Of a stretch of DNA of 10,085 nucleotides, positions 1 to 6,379 are shown piece after piece (position 1 is the first letter of the stretch; each line of letters opens with the position of its first letter). The DNA is from Euperipatoides rowelli (Eukaryota; Onychophora; Udeonychophora; Euonychophora; Peripatopsidae): assembly GCA_003024985.2 (NCBI GenBank), contig PXIH01S0000953.1; one strand, given 5' to 3'. The notes beneath the pieces were generated by a model. That model was not told the DNA's origin and ran no database searches. It worked only from the letters and a program-made list of their open reading frames with translations. The position numbers and the translations under genes were made by a program.

Positions 1-50
1 CTACTTAACTTCACTCCTAAAAATAAAAAAAAACCCTCTGATTTTATGCT

Positions 51-70
51 AGGGGGTTTTTAAACCCCCT
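51..70. repeat. short perfect hairpin
   Basis: AGGGGGTTT (51-59) and AAACCCCCT (62-70) are exact reverse complements separated by TT, giving a 9-bp stem. It could be a residue of a MITE end, but no partner or target duplication is visible. There is no reason to call it a transcription terminator in an animal-type sequence. Confidence 0.6.
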
Positions 71-100
71 TAAAAAAACTCTAGTGTGACCTCTGGGCCT

Positions 101-126
101 AATAATAATAATAGGCATAATAATAA
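101..126. repeat. (ATA)n microsatellite, interrupted
   Basis: ATA trinucleotide repeats run from 101 to 113, are broken by GGC, and resume to about 126. This is simple-sequence DNA of a kind common in AT-rich animal genomes. Confidence 0.8.
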
Positions 127-146
127 CTACCGGTACTAATCCTGTG

Positions 147-165
147 TTGGTCGAAATTCGACCAA
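147..165. repeat. 19-bp near-perfect palindrome
   Basis: TTGGTCGAA (147-155) is mirrored as TTCGACCAA (157-165) around a single A. It contains two CpG-bearing TCGA cores in otherwise AT-rich surroundings. Nothing alongside it identifies a host element. Its role is unknown, and a protein-binding site or transposon remnant are both possible. Confidence 0.6.
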
Positions 166-786
166 TAAGAAAATTTCAAAAAGCCACTACAACGCTAAAC
201 AATGAATGTTTTAATTTTATCTATAAATTTTAGCTCATTGCACTCCCTCTCCATATAAACTTTAACTCTGCCAAACCTCACACTCCTCCGTGCACCCAAT
301 ATGCTTAAAAGGGAATCCAAAGTTTTCCCTTCACGTATTAATATATACTGTAGATAATAATATACAGTATACCATTTTCATTAGAAGACCTGTGTATTGC
401 TAATTAGAATTTGAGTGCCATACCTTGAAGAAAATGAATCATTTCCTCATTTGAATAATCAAGCTCTGTATAAAGTAATCTTTGTAAAATTTCTTAGGCT
501 AATTCAAGATTTTGCTTAGTCATGGCAGAGTTAATAGATGTTAGTGACTATTGTCAAAAATAGTAAAAATTCAAGAGGAGGGAGAAACGTGTTTTCCAAC
601 GAGCTAGAATGGAAGTGTTAAACTTTTATCCAAATGTCATTAGCCTAATTTTGTTTTATTGGAATTAATCTTCATTTTGTTAAGATTGAAAATATAGGCT
701 ATAATTTACAAAATATAAATTATGATACATAATTGATAAAATACTGTAGGCCTATGCGTTAAAGCGACATTAATACTGGTAGCCTA
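166..786. other. AT-rich stretch without recognisable genes
   Basis: No coding or RNA gene is recognisable here. The only structure I can support is an inverted repeat, listed separately at 344-371. ATACTGTA at 741-748 and TAGGCCTA at about 746 belong to short words that recur across the window. Confidence 0.6.
344..371. repeat. inverted repeat of TATACTGTA
   Basis: TATACTGTA (344-352) and TACAGTATA (363-371) are exact reverse complements with a 10-nt AT-rich loop. The same 9-mer recurs at 2568, 3336, 7927, 9749 and 9758. The hairpin is therefore two copies of a word that is common in this sequence, placed head to head. Confidence 0.7.
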
Positions 787-890
787 CCTTAAAAGGCCAC
801 ATGCAATCTTTTGGAAAATATGTGAAAAGGCCTCACCAAACACATGAAAAGGCCACATGTGGCCTTAAGGCCACAGGTTCCCCACCCCTG
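787..890 (-). mobile_element. hAT-like transposon end, partner end not seen
   Basis: On the minus strand the block begins CAGGGGTGGGGAACCTGTGG. This is the CAGGGGT..GGAACCT type of terminus known from hAT (Charlie/Tip100-like) elements. Next to the terminus is an internal inverted repeat: CCTTAAAAGGCCACATG (787-803) against CATGTGGCCTTAAGG (856-870). AAAAGGCCACATG also occurs as a direct repeat at 791-803 and 847-859. If hAT-type, the 8-bp target duplication would be GCCTAGCC at 891-898. I find no matching copy or CAGGGG terminus upstream, so the element is truncated, or its left end has decayed, or it is a solo end. No transposase coding is visible. The family is assigned by terminus resemblance only. 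Confidence 0.5.
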
Positions 891-898
891 GCCTAGCC

Positions 899-1432
899 TA
901 TAGTAGCAGCAGTACAGAAGTAGAGAAAAGTAAAGTGTGAGTTGTATTTTTAATAAGTGTGAGAGTTGGTTTTATTCAAGAAGAAATTATCAGCAGGAGG
1001 TCAAATAGTTTTTACAGCCAACACAATAAGACGTTTATAGAGAGAACGGATCATTTCCAGCAAGTCTTAAGTTTATTTTCCAAGTGAGCTTGAAAGTATT
1101 TTTTCAGTATTTTTATAATCTCGGGAGGAAGCAAAGAATTAGCTTACGCTCATATGATTGATCTTCCATTCCATTGAAGCTCGATAATGGTTTACCCAAG
1201 CTGAACGTCCATAGCATTTTTTTTATAAATATCTTACAGCTGATGATACCCTATTTGCATTTCTAATCATTATAGTTGAAGCAGTAAGCTTTTTTCCAAC
1301 AACTTCCTCTTTGAACAAATTATCTATGGCAACTCAATTTTCAAGAGACTGACCCAAGTTAAGCTTTGCTTTCAGAGTGGTGGTTAAACAAAAATGTTCT
1401 TTTTTCACAAATAATTATCAAAATGTCATCTA
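899..1432. other. AT-rich stretch, nothing recognised
   Basis: I see no RNA gene, coding frame, or repeat with definable ends in this stretch. Short T-runs occur around 1217 and 1290. Confidence 0.5.
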
Positions 1433-1584
1433 GGCATGGTGGTCCAGTGAATAACGACCTGGATTGCCATGTGCTCAGACATATAATCAGTGTTTCTTTC
1501 AGATAATTTTCTCCAGGGGACAATTTCACAAGTTTGAGAGGGGGGGGGGGGGAAGATATATGTATTTACAGATTTTTTAATAAT

Positions 1585-1735
1585 CTTTTTTTTTGGTTGA
1601 CTGAACGTTTTGTTGCCTTTATGTGTGATTTGATAAGCTTTTTTGGTTGAAATTTTGTTACCTTTGTCTGATTTGATAAGCTTTTTTTTTTTGGTTACCG
1701 TAGTAGATTGGTCGTTATGTTGACTGTGTCCATTT
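1585..1735 (+). repeat. degenerate tandem repeat inside the MITE
   Basis: A unit of roughly 45 bp, built as poly-T, GGTTGA, TTTTGTT(G/A)CCTTT, GATTTGATAAGC, occurs about three times. GATTTGATAAGC is exact at 1628-1639 and 1670-1681, and the third copy is heavily diverged. The array is internal to the hAT-type element and gives it a recognisable core. Confidence 0.6.
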
Positions 1736-1792
1736 ACTAAGGTTTTGTTGACTTTGTTTCATTTTATATGATTTTTATTTTTCCCAAATTTT

Positions 1793-1827
1793 CCGGGGGA
1801 GGGGGGTAATTCTCCCCCCCCCCCCGG
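1793..1827. repeat. G/C-rich 14-bp hairpin
   Basis: CCGGGGGAGGGGGG (1793-1806) pairs with twelve Cs and GG (1814-1827) with one mismatch, around the loop TAATTCT. It sits near the right end of the MITE. The G/C tracts are exceptional in this AT-rich window. The strand could form a hairpin or a G-quadruplex-prone tract. Confidence 0.75.
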
Positions 1828-1892
1828 AGGTATACCTGAAACACTGCATATAGTTGAGGGAACAGGTTCGATCCCCGGGTGTGCCAGCACCT

Positions 1893-2196
1893 CTCCACGG
1901 GCCCAGTTGAAAGGTGGTGTCTTACATTGATGCATGATAGAAATATAAAGTTTCCAATGAATGACCAGGTAAGTGTCCATCCCCATTTGTCCCCAACAAC
2001 TGATGTGTGCATAATTTGGTCTGCATTTTATGATGATGTTTTGTTTAATCTAAATAACATTTTTTCATAATGGTATTATACGAGATTAAGAAACAAATTA
2101 ACTTCCCTGCTATTCATCTTCACTTGAACAAAAAAAAAAATAGTGTATTGGCTACTGTTATACTCTTACCATTTTTTCAATCCACTTTCCTCTATA
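1893..2196. other. possible SINE body, otherwise unassigned
   Basis: This stretch follows the tRNA-like head directly and could be the SINE body, but it has no recognisable tail, and no target duplication brackets it. CACCT at 1889-1893 and AGGTG near 1911 form a small inverted pair. Short open frames cross it on both strands, but they match no family I know and run through transposon sequence. Confidence 0.4.
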
Positions 2197-2204
2197 GTCT
2201 ATTT

Positions 2205-2534
2205 CAGTGTTTCCCAATTAAATTTGGCTACGTAATCCTTTCAAACTTGTTAAAAATCTGTGGAACCCCAACTTTAAGTTTCGGTCGCAATACGGTTCCA
2301 CTAACATTTGCTGAAGTTTGAATCCACTGCCCCAGATTCCCCAGAATATCTTCACTGTGCTGTTTTAATAGTTTTTTTCAGTCAGGTTGCCTATGTATTG
2401 CTGTAGGCCTACTTACAATTCATCAATGTTTAGATAGTTTTTAAATCCTTTTTTTTTTTAATATTCAAAAGTTATTAAGATGTAACTGTCTCTTGGACCC
2501 CAAGGTTCCACATCACCCTATTTGGGAAATACTG
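2205..2534. mobile_element. hAT-type MITE (330 bp) with target duplication
   Basis: Left terminus CAGTGTTTCCCAA (2205-2217) and right terminus TTGGGAAATACTG (2522-2534) are inverted repeats matching at 12 of 13 positions. Flanks GTCTATTT (2197-2204) and GTCTATAT (2535-2542) match at 7 of 8 positions, the 8-bp duplication expected of hAT elements. GGAACCCC near the left end and GGGGTCC/GGTTCC near the right end give further weak sub-terminal symmetry. No transposase frame is present. The CAGTGTTTC start is shared with the MITE at 1488. The internal sequences differ, so they are probably different families using similar transposases. Confidence 0.8.
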
Positions 2535-3420
2535 GTCTATATCATACCACTCCCCTTAAAATATATATACAGTATAGTTGCACATAGCAAGAAGATAAAA
2601 AGTGATCACCAATTAAAGCCCCTATCCATAACCTTGTCTGCTTCTCCACAAGGCAGGATGTGATGATAAATTTAAGAATTTCTCCGAATTTTAAGATTTG
2701 ATTTAATTTCAAATTTTAGTTAGGTCTATCTATCACAAGAATGTTTAAAGTTTTATATTCATGCATTTATTGTTATTTACAGTACATCATAACTAAATAG
2801 TTTACATTAATTAAATTCTATTGTGCTATTATTTACAGGAAGGAAGATTAATGGCAGGAAATTTCATGAAAAATAAAGCTAACAGCAGCAGTGATATTAA
2901 TTATTCTTTGTATGTAGGTGTATTTTTAATGAGAAACTTTATTCTTTTATTACCTTGAGATTAATAAAATTATGAGCTGTCACTGTTGTTTATTATTTTT
3001 CTTTCATTTGATGAATTCAATATTGTCTAATGGTATTAAAAGGTAAGATTAAAGTAAATACAATTTCTTTTAAGTTCATTGTGTTCCCGATCCCTGTATT
3101 TTATAAATGTATTTATTATTGTAGAACTAGTTTACTGTTTAAAAATGAATTTTAAAATAAAATCCTAAAATCTTATACTTTTAAAAACTTTGAAGAGTTT
3201 TTGTATAAAATTAAATTAATAAGCTCCAAGCTAATTAAAAAGATTATTGCTAATTCACATTTTATAATTAGTTTAGTTTATTTACTTAATCAAAGGCATG
3301 ATAAGCATCTTACAGAGAAAGTTTTAAGTTGATAATATACTGTACTTCTTAAAAATGAAAACACAAAATAAAAGAAAAATCAAACACAAAATATTATTAT
3401 TTTATATAATTATTCAGGGA

Positions 3421-3436
3421 TTATTATTATTATTAT
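3421..3436. repeat. (TTA)n microsatellite
   Basis: TTA repeats run for about five units from 3421, with looser copies of the same trinucleotide before (3391-3402) and after (3441-3449). This is simple-sequence DNA. Confidence 0.85.
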
Positions 3437-3560
3437 GGGTTTATTATTAGCCTAAAGTAACATAGCCGATATATAAAGTAGCCTAAAGATACAAACATCA
3501 AATCGAGCATGCAAATTGGGATCGATTCATAAAATAAAAAAGAATTAACTTTTTAATATA

Positions 3561-3639
3561 TGCTTCCTAGCCCAGATGGATGTGGAAGCACTTACATTAT
3601 CTTCCAAATTAAAGTATAATTGAAAAAAAAAAAAAAAAA
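3561..3639 (+). other. hairpin plus ATTAAA and A17: possible retrocopy tail
   Basis: TGCTTCC (3561-3567) pairs with GGAAGCA (3584-3590). Downstream, ATTAAA (3608-3613), a variant polyadenylation signal, precedes a run of 17 A (3623-3639). That order resembles the 3' end of a retroposed transcript. TTTATATA occurs both at 3641-3648 and 3401-3408, which could be a target duplication, but so AT-rich a word may match by chance. There is no recognisable coding sequence upstream. Confidence 0.25.
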
Positions 3640-4589
3640 GTTTATATACAAAATAGGCTAATGTTAAATCATAAAGTTCAAAGTAATCCAGATTGCTTCA
3701 TGATTCCAAGAACATCCTCAATAAATATAAAATTTGATGTCTGACTACTAAAATAAAAAAGTTGATAAAGCAAAAGATTGATTGACACAAATCTAAATGT
3801 ATTAGAGTTTGAGATCCAAATTAAAAGTTATTACAAATTAGGTCCATTATTAATCGATACAGTAAAATATAGATTAGCAAGCCTTTTCTGAATATTGAAA
3901 GTTGAAGTTGGCAAATCCTTGTTTTGTTTGTATATCCTCAAACGATCTGTGACTAAATAAATAAACAAAAAAGTAATAGAAGTATCAAAACCTGGTATAG
4001 ATCTCCTAAAGTTAGGCAAATGAAAATATGCCAATTTATCGCAGAAATATATGTCTCTTTCCACGAAGAATTAATGAAGACGTACAGTATGTGCAAATCG
4101 CCAAACATCCAACGTTGCAAATTAATGAAAACGAAGAGTTGAAATGATCTCTCACATACTTGACATGAGCTTTTGAAAAATATGTCAGTCTTTACACATA
4201 TTTAAATCATAAAAAAAAATAAAAATAATCCAAATGAGGTAGAAATCTATACAAAATAATAAAAAAAGGTTTCTGGTGCAACAAAAGACTTGTTTGCACC
4301 TCCGCCATTTTTAATATACAATATTACATTTATTTATTTTACTTAAAGTTAAAGCTTTCGCTTATACAGTGGAGTGAAAAACTACTCCCAAACATATAAA
4401 GCAAAGGTGTACATAAACAAATACAAACAAACAATAAATAATATACAATATACATAGAATTTTACATTATGACCACCCCAAAAAAAAAAATCACTTCCAG
4501 ACCCTGTACATAATATGTCGTAAAGCGTATCATTACACGTGAACCAAGAGAATCCAAGTCAAAAAATATATAGGCTAAAACAAAAATAC

Positions 4590-4605
4590 AAAAAAAAAAA
4601 AAAAA
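4590..4605. repeat. poly-A tract (16 A)
   Basis: An uninterrupted run of 16 A. It has no polyadenylation signal or flanking duplication that would mark a retroposon end. Confidence 0.85.
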
Positions 4606-4654
4606 GTTATAAATATTAGCGGCACACCAAAACTATAATGGCACTATATGATTC

Positions 4655-5820
4655 CAGGGATTAGGCTAGAGCTAGCATTTTCGCCAAATGAGAGTAGTCC
4701 TTGAAAAAAGCTAACGACCTATACATTGCATTCGCCAAATTGCAAAATGATATAGGCTATATACAGAACTATAATAGGCCTACCTAATTATCATAACCCA
4801 CAATCAATAAATTTTATAGATTATAGTAAAAATCTTTATAAAGTAAATAAACTTTAGATTCTGATTAATGGATCATTGACCTATTGTTCTTGGTAAGGTT
4901 TGCTAGACGCTCAAGTATTAATTGTCTTGAAATAAAATTTCAAAACAAATTTATACTTTAAAAAGATAAACATTTTTATAAATGATTGAAAAATTAAATA
5001 AAAACATCATTTAGGATAGTCTATTATTATTATAAATTTCTATTATTATTATTTGTAATTCATTCTTTTGTAACATTGACGATTGATCTGTAAAACCATT
5101 ATACAGAAATGAAGATCCTGATGTTTTCCAACTGCTTTACATTATTCTATAATGAGCTTAAATTGTATTTAACTTAATGAAAAATCATGTAATTTTGTGA
5201 TTATCTTTTAAAAAAAAACAGTTGAAGCATTTCTAAAAACACTAGGCTTAAGCATCTTAATGTAAAACTACTGTTTATCGCTGAAGTTCGTATTTTAGGC
5301 TAAACTGATTCACTTTATGATTTTTTTTTAAATTTTAATGAAATGTACGTTTTAATATGAAAATCAAATATCCTAAAACATTTTTTTTTGTGAGAGCTTC
5401 ATAAGTTAAACTGGTATCCTAATTTAAGAAGGTATTTTATTTATCCATTATACAAACTTATTTGAAATAGGCTAAATTGTTATAAATTCAAATAAGCCTA
5501 CTAAGTTATGTATACATTATGATCCAATTTGAAAAAAAGAATTTCATATATTTTGAGAAAGCTTTGTACTAGTATTCATTCACTGTACACATAATTTTTG
5601 AAGTAGGATTAAGAAGGTAAGGGGGAGAAACAGCAAGTTATTGTTCAGGGAAATCAGATTTAAGATCCAGTCCCAGCCTAGTTCAATTTCCATTCCCACT
5701 AAATTTTTATACACACACATTCAAAAATTTAGCTACTTGTTTTAACATTTGGCTAATACATTTTTAATGAAATTCGCCAAATTGCTAAATATTAAAAAAA
5801 AAATTCCAGTCTAAACCCTG
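4655..5820. mobile_element. candidate hAT-like element, about 1.17 kb
   Basis: CAGGGATTAGGCTAG (4655-4669) and the reverse complement of the right end, CAGGGTTTAGACTGG (5806-5820), match at 12 of 15 positions as inverted termini. The 14-mer ATTCGCCAAATTGC occurs near both ends (4730-4743 and 5772-5785), and TTCGCCAAAT again at 4680-4689. That 14-mer is a direct, not inverted, repeat. Flanking octamers TATGATTC and GATTGTGG do not match, so no target duplication supports a single insertion. The alternative is two separate fragments of one family in opposite orientation. No transposase motifs are recognisable inside, and the interior is AT-rich with many stops. The right end abuts a LINE fragment that ends near 5885. 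Confidence 0.4.
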
Positions 5821-5884
5821 GATTGTGGACAAACCAAAAAAAGTGAGATCAAAATAAAAAGTTTTAACGTTGAATCAGAACATA

Positions 5885-6183
5885 CCACTGACCTTAAAAA
5901 AGCATCTAGACTTTTTAAAAAAAACTTAAATCTTGCTTTAAAATAGATTTTTGGAATGCCGTTCCATAAAGTTAAGCTTCTTCTGAAAACAGAATAAAAT
6001 ATATAACGGATTTCTACTGAACGGAATCATAATTTGAAAGTTGTGCCTTCTGTAATTATTCCTATTATTCAAAACATAGTAGGCTACCATAGTGATTTTT
6101 GTTTCTGTTTAGAAAATCCCTTGATTCTCTTTGTCAACCTTCTATATGTTTTGTCTAAAGTTTTTACTATGTCAGAGCCTTTA
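5885..6183 (-). pseudogene. LINE ORF2 C-terminal fragment, second copy
   Basis: Read on the minus strand, the piece starts with a segment resembling the region before the LINE C-terminus (KTLDKTYRRLTKRIKGF, from about 6163). It continues with RRHNFQIMIPFSRN, then RRSLTLWNGIP with LWNGIP at 5952-5969, and ends with FKFFLKSLDAF at 5898-5930. This order matches the conserved C-terminal block of CR1/L2/Jockey-type ORF2 proteins (R.H....P..R, then WN.LP, then FK..LD..). At least two frameshifts and a stop separate the pieces. It cannot be the C-terminus of the LINE at 6380-8513, because that element has its own WN..P block at 6444-6449. This is therefore a separate 5'-truncated copy in the same orientation, typical of LINE insertion. 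Confidence 0.6.
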
Positions 6184-6379
6184 TAAATTAATGATTTTAA
6201 TCAATATAGGAACTTTTGTTAGTTAAGATATGATTTTGACTAACTCGGTACATCTCATAATATGGACTAATTTTTTTATTATAGGCAACAGAAAGCAAGA
6301 TAAGCTAAAAGCTTTTACATCAAATATCAAATTATATTACGTTCAAAAATTGAGTATGTTAACACTATTAGAAAACAGA

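Larger units (their letters stand above)
1488..1846. mobile_element. hAT-type MITE (359 bp) inside the SINE
   Basis: The element starts CAGTGTTTC (1488-1496) and ends GAAACACTG (1838-1846), an exact 9-bp inverted repeat. It is flanked by CATATAAT (1480-1487) and CATATAGT (1847-1854), which match at 7 of 8 positions. An 8-bp target duplication and CA..TG termini are hallmarks of the hAT superfamily. Inside are a 13-G run (1540-1552), a degenerate three-copy tandem block (about 1585-1735) and a G/C-rich hairpin (1793-1827). There is no transposase frame, so it is non-autonomous. It lies between the A and B boxes of the SINE, so it arrived after the SINE. A related internal sequence occurs in the element at 7065-7279. 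Confidence 0.75.
1433..1885 (+). mobile_element. tRNA-derived SINE head, split by a hAT MITE
   Basis: GGCATGG (1433-1439) can pair with GTGTGCC (1879-1885) at six of seven positions, counting two G-T wobbles, like a tRNA acceptor stem. TGGTCCAGTG (1440-1449) resembles a Pol III A box, and GGTC/GACC (1441-1444, 1456-1459) can form a D-like stem. GGTTCGATCCC (1865-1875) matches the B-box consensus exactly. Removing the MITE at 1488-1846 and one 8-bp duplication leaves 86 nt, which is tRNA size. The A-box block looks most like Glu- or Gly-type tRNA by eye. The T-stem is mutated (ACAGG against CCCGG) and no clear cloverleaf anticodon arm forms. I therefore read it as a SINE head rather than a working tRNA. 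The SINE body may continue past 1885, but its 3' end cannot be placed. Confidence 0.65.
2543..4654. other. long AT-rich interval with simple repeats
   Basis: No exon, RNA gene or mobile element with definable ends is recognisable here. Present are the TACAGTATA words at 2568 and 3336 and a small hairpin (CCTTGT 2632-2637 with ACAAGG 2648-2653). There is also a (TTA)n tract near 3421, poly-A runs at 3623-3639 and 4590-4605, and a 7-bp stem at 3561-3590. The T-rich start at 4325-4345 (TTTATTTATTTT) followed by A-rich sequence to about 4460 could be a minus-strand LINE 3' tail, but no coding motif supports that. Confidence 0.5.

Noticed and set aside
51-70. Bacterial-type intrinsic terminator
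   Set aside because: There is a hairpin with some nearby T, but the window is eukaryotic in content and there is no gene upstream.
1433-1885. A functional tRNA gene
   Set aside because: The A and B boxes are separated by a 359-bp insert. Even after removing it, the T stem is mismatched and no proper anticodon arm forms.
1759-2321. Four short open frames of 63-83 codons on both strands
   Set aside because: They lie across the hAT MITEs and the SINE, partly antisense to each other, and encode low-complexity glycine/proline or hydrophobic stretches from the G/C tracts. No domain is recognisable.
3831-4064. Minus-strand open frame of 77 codons
   Set aside because: It is in AT-rich DNA with no recognisable motif, splice context or promoter. 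Frames of this length arise by chance, and I could not match it to any LINE or transposase segment.
4325-4510. A further hAT element ending in CCCTG at 4506
   Set aside because: The reverse complement starts CAGGGTCTGGAA, which is hAT-like, but the best left candidate (CAGTGGAGTG at about 4369) matches poorly and no octamer duplication is present.
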